Below are positions 30,260 to 40,809 of a stretch of DNA of 64,000 nt, one piece after another. Numbering within the stretch: the first letter of the stretch is position 1; every line of letters starts with the position of its first letter. The notes under the pieces are model-generated. The model saw only the letters and a list, made by a program, of their open reading frames with translations. It had not been told where the DNA came from and searched no databases. The DNA comes from Anaerohalosphaeraceae bacterium (GTDB lineage Bacteria > Planctomycetota > Phycisphaerae > Sedimentisphaerales > Anaerohalosphaeraceae): positions 1 through 64,000 of the forward strand of contig JBBFLK010000012.1 of the NCBI GenBank assembly GCA_037479115.1, given 5' to 3'. The position numbers and the translations under genes are program-made.

Positions 30260-33148
30260 ATGAAATCGACCCTTTCCGTAATGATTCTGGCCGGGGCGGT
30301 CCTTCTGAGCAGTTCCTGCGGACGGCAAACCGCCGGCAATCAGCGAGGCAAGCGTATGACAGAAGAGCAGGGGCGTATCGTAAAGAACTTCAACAGCGGC
30401 TGGCGGTTCTGCAAAGGCGAACAGCCGGCCCAGGCGGCCCAGATGGATTTTGACGACAGCAAATGGGAGGCGGTTCGGCTGCCGCACGACTGGGCCATCC
30501 GCGGCCCGTTCAACCCCGACGAGCACGGCTACGCGGGCAAGCTGCCGTGGAAGGGCGTCGGCTGGTACCGCAAGACTTTTGAGCTTCCCGCCGACTGGCA
30601 GGGCCGCCGGGTCTATCTGGACTTTGACGGCGTGATGGCCTTCCCCAAGGTCTATATCAACGGGCAATTGGCGGGTGAGTGGGACTACGGCTATATGTCC
30701 TTCCGCGTCGATGCCACGCCTTATGTGAAATTCGGACAGAAAAATCTGGTTGCCGTCCGCGTGGACACCCGCAATCAGGGTACCCGCTGGTACCCCGGCG
30801 CCGGCATCTACCGCAAGGTGACCATGACGGTCTGCCATCCGGTTCACCTCGGACACTGGGCCACGTTTATCACCACACCCGAAGTGGCCGACCATCAGGC
30901 AACCGTCCATATCCAGACTGTCCTGGAAAATCATCTCGAAATTCCGCAGCCGGCAACACTGCAAGTCGTCATCCGAGACCCGAAGGGCGGCCCCGTTGCA
31001 CAGGGAATGCAGGACATCGTCGTGCCGGCAAATGGTCAGCAGGAAATCGCTCAGTCTTTCCAGGTACTTAATCCGGTTCGCTGGGATATTACCAGCCCAA
31101 ACCTCTACACAGCCCAAGTAAGCATCCAGACCCGTGATAAACTGCTGGATGCAGAGACGCTCTCCTTCGGCATCCGCACCTTTGCATTTACCGCTGATGA
31201 TGGGTTCCATCTGAACGGACGGCGCGTCCAGATACACGGCGTCAACCTGCACCACGACCACGGCCCGCTGGGGGCGGCGTTTTACCGCCGGGCGATGGAG
31301 CGGCAGCTGGAAATCATGCGGGATATCGGCGTCAACGCCGTTCGAACCAGCCACAATCCGCCCGCCCCGGAACTGCTGGAGCTGTGCGACCGGATGGGCT
31401 TTATCGTCTGGAATGAGTGCTTTGACAAATGGGATGACAAGGCCGGACGCGTCAACGGTCAGCCGCCGCTGGAGGAATACGGCCACAGGCAGATTCGCAA
31501 TTTCGTCATGCGCGACCGCAATCATCCCTCCGTAGTCGTCTGGTCCATCGGCAACGAAATCAGCAACTACCCCCACGACCGCGAAGGCAAATCGCCGGAG
31601 CGGGTGACGATGATGCGGGATTTCGTTTTGAAATATGACGCCACACGTCCGGTCGGAATGGCCTGCCACATTCCCCAGACCGCCAACCAGCCGATTCTCG
31701 ATTCGCTGGACCTGATGGGCTGGAACTACGCCCGTCGGTATTCCATCTATCGCCAGCGCTATCCGCACAAGCCGATTGTGTACAGCGAGTCGGCCTCCGC
31801 CCTGAGCACACGCGGCTTTTATGAACTGCCGCTGCCGAAGGTCAAAACCGACTACTCCGAAACCTATCAGGTCTGCTCGTATGATTTGAACGCCGCCCCC
31901 TGGTCGGATATCGTCGATGTGGAATTTGCCCTGATGGAACAGGATTCCTTCGTCGCCGGCGAGATGGTCTGGACGGGGTTTGATTATCTGGGCGAACCGA
32001 CGCCGTTTGATGCGGAAGCCCGCAGCTCCTACTTCGGAATTGTGGACCTGTGCGGCATTCCGAAAGACCGCTATTATCTGTACCGCAGCTACTGGCGGCC
32101 CGATACAACAACCGTACATATTCTGCCGCACTGGAACTGGCCGGACCGCATCGGAAAGAACGTGCCGGTGTTTGTCTATACCAACGGCGACAGCGCCGAG
32201 CTGTTCCTGAACGGAAAGTCCCTCGGCCGGCGCGTCAAAGGGCAGGTCCCCGAACGGCCGGTCAATCTGGCCGAGCGCAAAGCCGTTCAGGCCTCCAGTG
32301 TTCAGACGGAACAGGGACACCTGCCTGAAAACGCCGTGGATGGAAACAGCCAGACCCGCTGGTGCGCCGCCTCCGGAGAAACAAACCAGTGGCTGACGGT
32401 GGATTTGGAGCGCATCGAGCCGATTCGGTGCGTTCAGATTGAGTTTGAACGCGAGGCCAAAAACTACGGATGCCGCATTGAGCTGTCCGAAGACGGCCAA
32501 ATCTGGAAAACCGCCGCCGAAAAGCAGACCAGCCGCGTGCCGCAGTGGGGCGGCGCCCGGGAGGCTTTCTTTGAGATGGACGCCGAAGCCCGATATGTCC
32601 GGGTCGTCTTTACCGCCCTTCAGGACAACTGCTGGGCCTCGATTCGACGGCTGGGTGTCTATTCAAGAGACGTCGAGTCGGATTACTATCTGCCGACATA
32701 CCGCTATCGTCTCCGCTGGAATGATGTCGTCTATGAACCCGGCGAACTGAAGGCCGTGGCCTACAAGGACGGCAAAGTCATCGGCGAGGCGGTCATGCGC
32801 ACGGCCGGAGCCCCGGCTCGTCTGCGTCTGACGCCGGACCGAACCATTCTGGCGGCAACCGGAGAGGATTTGTCCTATGTCCTCGTCGAAGCGCTGGATG
32901 AAGAAGGCAATCTGTGTCCGCTGGCGGACAACCTCGTGCGGTTTACTGTGCGGGGTCCGGCGGAAATTGCCGGCGTCGGCAGCGGCAACCCGATGTCGTT
33001 TGAGCCCTTCCAGGCGGACCGCCGCAAGCTGTTTTACGGCAAAGCGATGCTGATTGTCCGCACCCTCGAAGGCCGAACGGGAAACGTCCGAATTCAGGCC
33101 GTATCCGACGGGCTTCAGGAGGCGGTTGCAGAACTGACGATTCGATGA
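30260..33148 (+). CDS. GH2 beta-galactosidase-family protein with internal F5/8-type C (CBM32-like) domain
   Basis: 962 residues. A lipoprotein-like leader (LAGAVLLSSSC) suggests membrane anchoring, though the lipobox is weak. The jelly-roll sugar-binding domain (about 40-200, ending in GTRWYPGAGIYR) is followed by an Ig-like domain and a TIM barrel. The barrel contains VRTSHNPPAPELLELCDRMG, the acid/base Glu in VVWSIGNEIS (near 432) and the probable nucleophile Glu in IVYSESASAL (near 510). After the barrel an inserted discoidin-like domain (about 670-802, ENAVDGNSQTRW) precedes the final Ig-like GH2 domain. Family members act on beta-galactosides but also beta-glucuronides or beta-mannosides. 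It is single, convergent with the kinase operon. Confidence 0.87.
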   Translation: MKSTLSVMILAGAVLLSSSCGRQTAGNQRGKRMTEEQGRIVKNFNSGWRFCKGEQPAQAAQMDFDDSKWEAVRLPHDWAIRGPFNPDEHGYAGKLPWKGVGWYRKTFELPADWQGRRVYLDFDGVMAFPKVYINGQLAGEWDYGYMSFRVDATPYVKFGQKNLVAVRVDTRNQGTRWYPGAGIYRKVTMTVCHPVHLGHWATFITTPEVADHQATVHIQTVLENHLEIPQPATLQVVIRDPKGGPVAQGMQDIVVPANGQQEIAQSFQVLNPVRWDITSPNLYTAQVSIQTRDKLLDAETLSFGIRTFAFTADDGFHLNGRRVQIHGVNLHHDHGPLGAAFYRRAMERQLEIMRDIGVNAVRTSHNPPAPELLELCDRMGFIVWNECFDKWDDKAGRVNGQPPLEEYGHRQIRNFVMRDRNHPSVVVWSIGNEISNYPHDREGKSPERVTMMRDFVLKYDATRPVGMACHIPQTANQPILDSLDLMGWNYARRYSIYRQRYPHKPIVYSESASALSTRGFYELPLPKVKTDYSETYQVCSYDLNAAPWSDIVDVEFALMEQDSFVAGEMVWTGFDYLGEPTPFDAEARSSYFGIVDLCGIPKDRYYLYRSYWRPDTTTVHILPHWNWPDRIGKNVPVFVYTNGDSAELFLNGKSLGRRVKGQVPERPVNLAERKAVQASSVQTEQGHLPENAVDGNSQTRWCAASGETNQWLTVDLERIEPIRCVQIEFEREAKNYGCRIELSEDGQIWKTAAEKQTSRVPQWGGAREAFFEMDAEARYVRVVFTALQDNCWASIRRLGVYSRDVESDYYLPTYRYRLRWNDVVYEPGELKAVAYKDGKVIGEAVMRTAGAPARLRLTPDRTILAATGEDLSYVLVEALDEEGNLCPLADNLVRFTVRGPAEIAGVGSGNPMSFEPFQADRRKLFYGKAMLIVRTLEGRTGNVRIQAVSDGLQEAVAELTIR

Positions 33149-33176
33149 ACCCAGACTCATTCTGCGAAAACCTGTT

Positions 33177-35411
33177 TTAATCGCGCGGGTTTTCGGATGG
33201 CTCGCAGCGAGCGATCTGAACCGACGTGGGAATGCGCTCCGAGAGCAGATATTTCTGAAGGGTCTGCAGCAAAGCGGCCCGGTTAATCGGTTTGGTCAGG
33301 TAGCCGTCGCAGCCGGCCTGGAGGCACTTGCTTTCGTCGCTCTTTAAGGCGCTGGCCGTCAGGGCGATAATCGGAATCACGCAGCCCTGCTCCCGCAGGA
33401 GCCGCGTGGCGTCATAGCCGTTCATCTCCGGCATGTGCATATCCATCAGAATCAGGTCGTATGAACCCTTCAAAGCTTCCTCAACCACATGCCTCCCGTT
33501 GTCGACAATGGTTACCTCCAGTCCGTACTTCTCGAGCAGTTTGCGGATGAGAATCTGGCTGGCGGCAGCGTCTTCGGCAACAAGCACATGGCCCCAGAGG
33601 CGAATCGGCTGTGCCTCCGGAACAGCTGCTTCCGACGGTCCCTTCTCAAACAGCTCATCAGAAAACACCGCTGTGCAGCCCGGCGGGCTGTCTGCCGGAA
33701 GACGCAGTGTAAAGACCGAGCCCTCTCCGACCCGACTGTCCACGCTGAGGGTGCCGCCCATCAATTCCGTCAGCCGGCGGGTAATCGTCAGCCCCAGCCC
33801 CGTGCCGCCGTAATGCCGCGTCGTACTGTCATCGGACTGCACAAAGGGCTCAAATATTTTCTCCAGACGGTCGGGAGGAATTCCAATCCCGGTATCCTCC
33901 ACGGCAAAACAGAGAACCGGCCGCTCGTTTTCCGTCTGAACAAACAGACGCAGATACACATGCCCCCGGCTGGTAAACTTCACAGCATTGCCCAGCAGAT
34001 TAATCAGACACTGACGCAGCCGAAGAGGGTCTGTCACGATTTCCGCCGGAATCGGCCCCTGCGGCATAATTCGAAAATCCAGGTGTTTCTTCATCGCCGC
34101 CGGCTCCATCATCGCCTTGACGCTCAGGAGCAAATCCGGCAGGGCACACGGAATCTTCTCCACCGTCAGCCGGCCTGCCTCAATCTTCGAAAAATCGAGG
34201 ATGTCATTAATCAGGCCCAGCAGATTCTTTCCGCTGTCCACAATCAGCTGCAGAAAATGCCGCTGCGAAGCATCCAGATGCGTCTCGCAGAGCAGCTCGG
34301 CAAAGCCCAGAATGGCGTTCATCGGCGTGCGGATTTCATGACTCATATTGGCCAAAAAAGAACTTTTGGCCTGATTGGCCTGCTCGGCCCGGCTTGCCCA
34401 CTCCTCCGCCTTCTTCTTTTCTTCGGCCAGCTCAGCAGTCCGAAGAGCCACAAGCTGTTCCGTACGAAGGTTGCGCTTATGCAAATCCCACAAATACAGC
34501 GTGAGCATCGAAGACAAAAACAGCCCGCCCGAAAGAATCATCCACGGCACCTGCACGACAAACCCCGCCTGGTAATTGGCCCTCGGCCGGCAATGCAGCC
34601 GCCAGAGCCGATCGCCGCAGGGAATCGTTTCTGAATAAGAAAATGCGGCGGGATTAATGCGGAAGGTATCAAGCCACTTTGCCGGCGGCGGAAGGCGGCG
34701 GAGTCCGTAAAGCCAGACATTGTCCGGATTGCCGGAGCAGTCCTGCAGAGCAAAAGACAGCCCCTCTTCCGCCGCCCATCGGGTGTTCAGAAAACGCCCC
34801 ACCTCAAACAGCCCCACCAGGCATGCCCCGGCGGCAGCGGAGGATTCGCCGTTCTTGGGGTTTATCGGAATGCAGACCGCTGTCCGGAAAAGCCCGGGCC
34901 GGTTTGTATCCAGGTCCGGATAGCAGACAAACGGTTTTCTGCTCTGCTGGGCCCGCCGGAGGACCGACGGGTCGGGATTCCAGAAGAGTTCCCGCTGCCG
35001 GGCTCCGCTGACCGACGGCTCTCCGAATCGGAAAACCGATGATGGATTTGACGCCTCCGAAGCGGAAATGTCAAACCAGCTGACGGACAGAAGGACAGGA
35101 GAGTTCTTCAGAATCGGCTCGACAAAATCCCGAAATTCCTGTGCCGTTACTTCCTCGGAACATTCAATAAAACGCTCCAGCGAACCGAGGTCGAAAAACA
35201 TCCGCTCGAGAAGCGTGCGAAAGGCCGTTCCGCCGGCTTCGGCCTTTTGGGAAAAGTCGCGAACCGCCATCCGCTCCACGGCCGTCAGAGAGCCGAAAAA
35301 GGCAAACACAGACAGAATCAGCCCCGCCAGTGCCGTCAGCCAGATTCCGGGTTCCGACCAGAACGTCGGCAGCCGAAACGAAACAGACTGTCTGGACGAT
35401 TCCTCTTTCAC
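33177..35411 (-). CDS. Hybrid sensor histidine kinase with CHASE-like sensor and receiver domain
   Basis: 744 residues from a GTG start. Two membrane segments (about 22-44 and 290-310) enclose an extracytoplasmic CHASE-like domain ([10 protein letters not shown] ... [26 protein letters not shown]). The cytoplasmic part has a coiled linker, HisKA ([15 protein letters not shown]), HATPase with N, G1 and G2 boxes ([22 protein letters not shown]) and a receiver ([10 protein letters not shown], phospho-Asp in [13 protein letters not shown], Lys in YLTKPI). No output domain is present, so the phosphate probably passes to another protein. It starts 16 bases after the stop of the upstream kinase gene, so both are in one operon. 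The CHASE ligand is unknown. Confidence 0.87.
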   Translation of the reverse strand: MKEESSRQSVSFRLPTFWSEPGIWLTALAGLILSVFAFFGSLTAVERMAVRDFSQKAEAGGTAFRTLLERMFFDLGSLERFIECSEEVTAQEFRDFVEPILKNSPVLLSVSWFDISASEASNPSSVFRFGEPSVSGARQRELFWNPDPSVLRRAQQSRKPFVCYPDLDTNRPGLFRTAVCIPINPKNGESSAAAGACLVGLFEVGRFLNTRWAAEEGLSFALQDCSGNPDNVWLYGLRRLPPPAKWLDTFRINPAAFSYSETIPCGDRLWRLHCRPRANYQAGFVVQVPWMILSGGLFLSSMLTLYLWDLHKRNLRTEQLVALRTAELAEEKKKAEEWASRAEQANQAKSSFLANMSHEIRTPMNAILGFAELLCETHLDASQRHFLQLIVDSGKNLLGLINDILDFSKIEAGRLTVEKIPCALPDLLLSVKAMMEPAAMKKHLDFRIMPQGPIPAEIVTDPLRLRQCLINLLGNAVKFTSRGHVYLRLFVQTENERPVLCFAVEDTGIGIPPDRLEKIFEPFVQSDDSTTRHYGGTGLGLTITRRLTELMGGTLSVDSRVGEGSVFTLRLPADSPPGCTAVFSDELFEKGPSEAAVPEAQPIRLWGHVLVAEDAAASQILIRKLLEKYGLEVTIVDNGRHVVEEALKGSYDLILMDMHMPEMNGYDATRLLREQGCVIPIIALTASALKSDESKCLQAGCDGYLTKPINRAALLQTLQKYLLSERIPTSVQIARCEPSENPRD

Positions 35412-35427
35412 ATGGAGGCCCTTGGGT

Positions 35428-38121
35428 TCAACAAGAAGGCGGAGAATTCGGCGGTCCCGCTTCCGCGGCGGCGGCGACGGGCAGTTCAGCTTTTGCGGAC
35501 GTTCCCAGATACCGGCGGAGAATCTGGGCCAGCTTCTTTCGGTCGATCGGCTTGCTCAGATAGGCATCACAGCCCGCCTGCAGGCACTTTTCCTCATCCC
35601 CTTTCATCGCATTGGCGGTCACAGCAACAATCGGCGTCATACACCCTTCTGAACGAAGGGTCTGGGTGGCGTCGTAGCCGTTCATCCGCGGCATCTGCAT
35701 ATCCATCAAAATCACATCATATTTCTGCCGGCGGGCCTCCTGAACGCCTTCCAGTCCGTCATTGGCCAGCGTAACCTCCAGCCCCATCTTTTTGAGCAGC
35801 ATCGATATCAGAATCTGATTGGACGGGTTGTCCTCCACCACCAGCACGTGCCCCGCCAGGCAGTTGTCCTCCGCCGCCGTCCCGGACAGAGACGCCGCGT
35901 CATATTTGTTCCAGAGCGGATTGGCCTGCGGCGAAGGCACCAGCGGCAGCGACAGCGTAAACACCGAACCGACCCCCGGTGTGCTCGTCAGCCGCAGCCG
36001 TCCCCCGAGCATATGCACCAGATTCCGCGTAATCGCCAGCCCCAGGCCCGCTCCCCTGGCTCCTCGCCCGGAACGGTTCTCCACCTGAATATAGGCGTCA
36101 AAAATCGAGGAATGATGCTCCGGCGAAATGCCGATGCCCGTATCCTCCACCGCAAACTGAATCCAGGACTGGCCGTCTTCGTCCAGTTTGGACACATTCA
36201 GGTACACATGACCTTTTTCGGTAAACTTTACGGCGTTTGAAAGCAGATTCAGCAGACACTGACGCAGCCGCAGCCCGTCGGTACGAATCTTTTCCGGCAG
36301 CTCCTGACACTGGAGAATCTGAAAATCCAGATTCTTGCGGCTGGCCTGCGGACGCATCATCGAGTCCAAATCCTCCAGCAGCCCCGGCAGATGACAGTCC
36401 GCAATCTCCACCTTCATCTTGCCGGCTTCGATTTTGGAAAAGTCGATAATATCATTCAGCAGCGACAGCAGATTGCAGGCGCTGTTCTGAATGACCTTGA
36501 CATAATTCATCTGTTCTTCGCTGAGCGGCTCCTGCGCCAGCAGGTCCACAAACCCGAGGATGGCGTTCATCGGCGTGCGGATTTCGTGGCTCATGCTGGC
36601 CAGGAAGTTGCTCTTGGCCTGATTGGCCGAAACAGCCGAGCGGGCCTCCTGACGAGCCTGCCGCTCCGACTGACGATAGGAACGGTTCAGCAGAACCAGC
36701 GAAATCTGGTCGGCCAGTTCCGCGGCAAATCGAATTTCCAAATCGGTCCAGTGTCGTTTTGTTTCCACACTCTCTGTGCTGAACACGCCGATAAACTTGC
36801 CGGAAAAACGCACGGTGGCATCCAGCAGCGAGACCACCCCCAGCGGACGCAGATAGGTATCCAGCAAATCCTGCGTGCGCGGGTCTCTCCAGGCATCGTC
36901 TGCATCAATCACCCGGCCGGTCTGCAGGGCCTTCAGATAGTCCGGGCATGTTTCGCCCTTGACAATAAATCCGCTGCTGTGTTCTCCCGTCCGGGCATCA
37001 TACAAATCCTGGCAGCGAAGCTGATTGTCCCGCTCTTCATACAGCCAGAAACTGCATCGCCGGACCTTCAGGAGCCGTGCCCCTGCCTCTGTCAGATACC
37101 GGGCGACCGCCTCCACGTCCCCGTTGATAAACGCCGGCATCGTGGTCAGCTGCAGGAGGGCCTGCTGCTGCGCCTGCACGGCCTCGGCCTCCTGAATCCG
37201 TATCTGCTCCTCCTGTTTTCGCCGCGTCAGGTCTCTGGCAAATGCACAATGATATTCTTTGCCGTCGCACTCAAAGTGCGTCAGGGCAATTTCCACCGGA
37301 AAACACGTGCCGTCCTTGCGCCGGTGCTCCGTCTCAATCAGCATTTGTTTCTGCCGCCGAGTCGTTTCCCAGTGCTTCGGCCAGTTTTCCGATGGGAAAT
37401 GGGGGTCAATTTGGGCAATCGTCATCCCCAGCAGCTCGCTGCGCGAATAGCCCAGCCAGCGGCAGGCCACGTCGTTGACATCCGCAATCCGCCCGTCTGC
37501 CTCCACCAGATAGACGGCCTCGCCGGCGTGGTCCACGATAAACTGGCGAAGCATCAGGTCTTTTTCCGCCTGACGGCGGCGCTGAATTTCCTGCTGACGG
37601 CGGCTCCGAATCTCCTCGAGAGCCCGATTCTGACGGGTCAGCGTTTCTTCGAGCGCCTGATAGGACGGACGTATTTTCTCCAGAAGGGCATTCACGCCGC
37701 GGGCCAGTGCGGCTGCTTCATCCGTCCCGTCAAATCCGATGGGGGTCAGATTCAGATGTCCTTTCGCATCTACAATGCCCTGGAGGTTTACGGCAAGGTC
37801 TTCCAGTCGCTGTTTCAGACGGCGCTGGCGGGCCATGTACAAAAAGCAGATGACCAGCCCAAACTCCACCAGCAGAAAGAGAAACGCCTGCAGAAAAATA
37901 TTCAGATGAATTTCTTCACCGAACTCCTTCAGCAGTGCCGCCGTCTGAGCTGAGCCGGACTGGGCCTGGCGGATGGTCAGATAATCCAGCATCTGAATAT
38001 TGGCATGCCAGATGCCGTATACTCCGATAACGCTGACAATACCGACGACGGCAGCCGCCAGCCAGAACAGCCGATTGGATGCCGCAGACAAAAGTCTTTT
38101 CCGAAAATTCGATTGCATCAT
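35428..38121 (-). CDS. Hybrid sensor histidine kinase with PAS, GAF and receiver domains
   Basis: 897 residues. Two membrane segments (about 17-38 and 75-97) are followed by a HAMP-like/coiled region, a PAS domain (about 195-310, [33 protein letters not shown]), a GAF domain (about 335-485), HisKA ([15 protein letters not shown], residue His near 516), HATPase ([21 protein letters not shown]) and a receiver ([18 protein letters not shown], Asp in [13 protein letters not shown]). The kinase-receiver half closely resembles that of the downstream gene, which suggests duplication followed by exchange of sensor domains. No response regulator with an output domain lies next to it. Confidence 0.88.
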   Translation of the reverse strand: MMQSNFRKRLLSAASNRLFWLAAAVVGIVSVIGVYGIWHANIQMLDYLTIRQAQSGSAQTAALLKEFGEEIHLNIFLQAFLFLLVEFGLVICFLYMARQRRLKQRLEDLAVNLQGIVDAKGHLNLTPIGFDGTDEAAALARGVNALLEKIRPSYQALEETLTRQNRALEEIRSRRQQEIQRRRQAEKDLMLRQFIVDHAGEAVYLVEADGRIADVNDVACRWLGYSRSELLGMTIAQIDPHFPSENWPKHWETTRRQKQMLIETEHRRKDGTCFPVEIALTHFECDGKEYHCAFARDLTRRKQEEQIRIQEAEAVQAQQQALLQLTTMPAFINGDVEAVARYLTEAGARLLKVRRCSFWLYEERDNQLRCQDLYDARTGEHSSGFIVKGETCPDYLKALQTGRVIDADDAWRDPRTQDLLDTYLRPLGVVSLLDATVRFSGKFIGVFSTESVETKRHWTDLEIRFAAELADQISLVLLNRSYRQSERQARQEARSAVSANQAKSNFLASMSHEIRTPMNAILGFVDLLAQEPLSEEQMNYVKVIQNSACNLLSLLNDIIDFSKIEAGKMKVEIADCHLPGLLEDLDSMMRPQASRKNLDFQILQCQELPEKIRTDGLRLRQCLLNLLSNAVKFTEKGHVYLNVSKLDEDGQSWIQFAVEDTGIGISPEHHSSIFDAYIQVENRSGRGARGAGLGLAITRNLVHMLGGRLRLTSTPGVGSVFTLSLPLVPSPQANPLWNKYDAASLSGTAAEDNCLAGHVLVVEDNPSNQILISMLLKKMGLEVTLANDGLEGVQEARRQKYDVILMDMQMPRMNGYDATQTLRSEGCMTPIVAVTANAMKGDEEKCLQAGCDAYLSKPIDRKKLAQILRRYLGTSAKAELPVAAAAEAGPPNSPPSC

Positions 38122-38419
38122 AATGATCCCTCTATGGACCGAAAACCGCCAGACGGATTCTTCCTTTTTTTCAGAGAGGCGGACGATGTTTATTTCGGAA
38201 GGTTTGCAGGTCGGATTCAGCGGCCTTTTGGCAGCATCCTTCCGAACCGAAACCGAGAAAACCGCCCCAAGAAAGCCCGATAATTCACCGACCCGCCTGA
38301 GTGAAAAGAGAATCCCCCAGCGTCAATTCGTTCGGGGACGGATACTTCCGGAAAAATCCGGACACGGAAAATTGTTCCCCCTTCCTGAAAAGCCCGATAA
38401 TCCCCCCGACAGAATCCGC
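38122..38419. other. Spacer between kinase operon and transporter, nothing recognised
   Basis: About 300 bases without a convincing gene, RNA or repeat. It must hold the promoter of the kinase operon and the end of the transporter transcript, but I see no clear -35/-10 pair or terminator. Confidence 0.4.
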
Positions 38420-39361
38420 CTACGGAGAAGGCACCGACGGCCTGTTTTTCCAGATTTCCACCAGAACCGCCGCCGAGATGATGCAGACAAAGACAAAAAA
38501 GGCCGTCGGTACAGCCGCCTGCGGCCCGAACTGATTCAGCGCCAGCGCCGTGCCCAGCCCGGCATTCTGCATCCCGATTTCGATACTCAGCGTCCGCCGC
38601 TGCGCAATGGGCAGGCCGAACAGCCGCCCCGTCTGATAGCCGCTCGTCAGTCCCCACAGGTTTAAAAGACACACCGCTGCCAGCGCCGGACCGGTCACCT
38701 GCAGCAGACGCTGATGATTGTTGGCAATCACATAGGAGCAGATGAAAATAATAAACGTCACCGACAAGGCCGGGAAAATCTCTTGAATGGTCTTGACGAA
38801 CGCCCCGAAGAAATACCGCACGGCAAACCCGGCCGCCAGCGGCACCAGCACCATCCAGACAATGTCCGAAACCATCGCCCAAAAAGACACCGGCAGAATC
38901 GCCCCGGCCAGCCATTTCGTCAGCGCCGGCGTGACCAGCGGACACAGCAGCGTCGAAACCGTCGTCAGCGAAACCGAATACGCCGTATCGGCCCCGGCGA
39001 TATAGCTGATGACATTGCTGGACATTGCCCCGGGCGCACAGCCGGCGATAATCAGCCCTACCGCCAGCTCCGGCGGCAGCCGAAGAAGCTTGGCCAGCGC
39101 AAACGACCCCAGCGGCATCAAGGTAAACTGGGCCGCCGTACCCAGCAGCACCAGCCCCGGACGGGCGGCTATCCGGCGAAAATCCGACGGCTCCAGGACC
39201 GCCCCGATTCCGAACATCGTGACGGCGAAAAAGAGCATGTTGTACTTCTTGTCAATCTGCAGCGGCTGCGGGAAAAAATACGACAGCACACCAAACAGAA
39301 TCACCCAGACCGCAAACAGCCGGGTATAAACCCCCACGATTTTGTGCATCCATCCGCTCAT
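38420..39361 (-). CDS. Bile acid:sodium symporter (BASS) family transporter
   Basis: 313 residues with nine to ten hydrophobic segments. Family features: MFGIGAVLEPSDFRRIAARP near the start of the core, and two discontinuous-helix motifs, AGCAPGAMSSNVISYIAGAD and EIGMQNAGLGTALA, which form the sodium and substrate sites in this fold. Bacterial members carry organic acids, pantoate or similar anions; the name does not imply bile acids. The gene is alone, with repeat DNA upstream. Confidence 0.87.
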   Translation of the reverse strand: MSGWMHKIVGVYTRLFAVWVILFGVLSYFFPQPLQIDKKYNMLFFAVTMFGIGAVLEPSDFRRIAARPGLVLLGTAAQFTLMPLGSFALAKLLRLPPELAVGLIIAGCAPGAMSSNVISYIAGADTAYSVSLTTVSTLLCPLVTPALTKWLAGAILPVSFWAMVSDIVWMVLVPLAAGFAVRYFFGAFVKTIQEIFPALSVTFIIFICSYVIANNHQRLLQVTGPALAAVCLLNLWGLTSGYQTGRLFGLPIAQRRTLSIEIGMQNAGLGTALALNQFGPQAAVPTAFFVFVCIISAAVLVEIWKNRPSVPSP

Positions 39362-39424
39362 CCGTCTCTAAAATCCTATCGCCGCGGACGTGCTGTGTCC
39401 AGCGGATGAAAGGAGAGAATTTTT

Positions 39425-39446
39425 AACCACAGATTACACGGATTAA
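39425..39446 (+). repeat. Dispersed motif related to 21248-21276
   Basis: AACCACAGATTACACGGATT (from 39425) is the reverse complement of the core at 21248-21276. In both places it lies in gene-free DNA near heptamer arrays and REP-like hairpins. Confidence 0.5.
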
Positions 39447-39496
39447 GAACAGGGAAGGGAAAAAATACGAAGGAGAAAAACAAACAAATTTGCAGG

Positions 39497-39660
39497 ATAA
39501 CTGCTCACTGATGACTGCTCACTGATGACTGCTCACTGATGACTGCTCACTGATGACTGATAACTGATGACTGATAACTGATGACTGATAACTGATGACT
39601 GATAACTGATGACTGATAACTGATGACTGATAACTGATAACTGGTCACTGGCGACTGGAC
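39497..39660 (-). repeat. Heptamer array (ATAACTG / ATGACTG / CTCACTG)
   Basis: About 22 successive 7-bp units of the form NTNACTG, grading into GTCACTG, GCGACTG, GACGCCG. Read on the minus strand it matches the CAGTTAT/CAGTCAT array at 20621-20700. It directly adjoins a family B hairpin at 39675, as does the first array. Confidence 0.85.
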
Positions 39661-39674
39661 GCCGGACGCTGAAG

Positions 39675-39711
39675 AATAGCCCCGTCCGCCAGGGCGGGGA
39701 AAAAGAGCAGG
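39675..39711 (-). repeat. REP-like hairpin, family B copy 3
   Basis: AATAGCCCCGTCCGCC / AGGGCGGGGAAAAAGAGC is the reverse complement of the copy at 63541-63570, including the flanking GCTC and the CTTCAGCGTCCGGCGTCCAG stretch on its other side. This shows that hairpin and flank are copied together. Confidence 0.75.
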
Positions 39712-39721
39712 AACGGTGCGT

Positions 39722-40606
39722 TCAGGAAGCGATGTGCTGTCTGCGGTATCGGCCGGGAGCGGTGCCGGTGATTTTTCGAAACAGGCGGGAGAAATAAAAA
39801 ACATCGCGAAAGCCCACCTCCGCAGCGATTTTCTTCAGGGGTTTGGAGGTACCCAGCAGGAGCCGCTGGGCCTGTTCCATTTTGCGGCGATTGACAAACT
39901 CAATCGGGCCGGCCCCCATCATTCGGGAAAACAGGTGCGAAAAATAAGCCGGACTGAGCTCAGCCAGTTCCGCCAGTTCCGCCAGTGTGATTTCTCGATG
40001 CAGATTCTGATGGATATGCCGCAGGACCCGCTGAAATCGGCTGTAGCCGCGCAGGGCGGTATCGGTGCCGGCGGGGTTGGCGGTTCGCAGAAAGGCGGCC
40101 AGAATCAGCCGAATCAGGGCGTTGGTTTCCATCAATTCGGCGGCCGTCTTGGTTTGGTGGAGCTCTTCGCTGCGGCGCAGGACGGATTCGTAAATGGGCT
40201 TGTTGGCGTCCCGTTCAATCAGTTCCAGACCCGGGTTCAGCTCCAGCAGCCGGTCGAAAATCCAGCGTCCGATGCCGTACTTTCGGGCCTCAATCTGATA
40301 CTCGCAGTCCACCAAAGCAAACAGGTTCACCCCGTCCGGCAGAAACGTCGTCAGGTGGATGTAATAGTGTTCGAAGGTATCCGGACAGGCCATGTCCACA
40401 GTGGTAAAGGCGGGAATCAGATACAAAAAGCCGCTTTGGAGGGGGTAGGTTCGGCCGTGGTGCCGCAGGGTGCCTTCGCCGTCGGTAATCAGATAAATCC
40501 TTGAATAGGGACTGTTTACGTTTCGGTGGTTCCATTCCCGATGCACGCGGTACAGTTCGATGTTCAGGATGTTGATTTCCAGATTGTCCAGCAAATACTT
40601 GAGCAT
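39722..40606 (-). CDS. AraC-family transcriptional regulator
   Basis: 294 residues. An N-terminal cupin-like ligand-binding half (SRIYLITDGEGTLRHHGRTY, LQSGFLYLIPAF) is followed by the two helix-turn-helix motifs of AraC (TLAELAELAELSPAYFSHLF and PLKKIAAEVGFRDVFYFSRLFRK). It is divergent from the aldo/keto reductase, GH29 and alcohol dehydrogenase genes, which it probably controls in response to a sugar. A pair of 20-bp-spaced direct repeats lies in the shared promoter region. Confidence 0.9.
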   Translation of the reverse strand: MLKYLLDNLEINILNIELYRVHREWNHRNVNSPYSRIYLITDGEGTLRHHGRTYPLQSGFLYLIPAFTTVDMACPDTFEHYYIHLTTFLPDGVNLFALVDCEYQIEARKYGIGRWIFDRLLELNPGLELIERDANKPIYESVLRRSEELHQTKTAAELMETNALIRLILAAFLRTANPAGTDTALRGYSRFQRVLRHIHQNLHREITLAELAELAELSPAYFSHLFSRMMGAGPIEFVNRRKMEQAQRLLLGTSKPLKKIAAEVGFRDVFYFSRLFRKITGTAPGRYRRQHIAS

Positions 40607-40630
40607 AGGATAAGAATAGCAAAAATCAAA

Positions 40631-40661
40631 AAATAGTCCATAAATTAGAAAAATAATCCAT
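40631..40661. promoter_or_regulatory. Candidate AraC-type operator, direct repeat
   Basis: AAATAGTCCAT (40631-40641) and AAATAATCCAT (40651-40661) are 20 bases apart, about two helical turns, in the same orientation. This is the usual layout of AraC half-sites. It lies 25 bases upstream of the AraC-type gene and about 150 bases before the divergent operon. Confidence 0.45.
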
Positions 40662-40809
40662 TTTTTCCTGATTCAAAGAGAGGTATTCTGTTTTCTTGTT
40701 TTGCGTGAATTTGAAAGTTTTTCGCCGCCGACCGGTATGATTTTCGGCATCTGCTGACCGAAAAATAATACAGAGCCCCGACGGCGGCTGACGCGTTCAG
40801 GAGGTCCGG

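Noticed and set aside
38217-38945. Minus-strand frame of 242 codons across the end of the BASS transporter
   Set aside because: It is out of frame with the clearly recognisable transporter, Gly/Arg-rich and without homology features.
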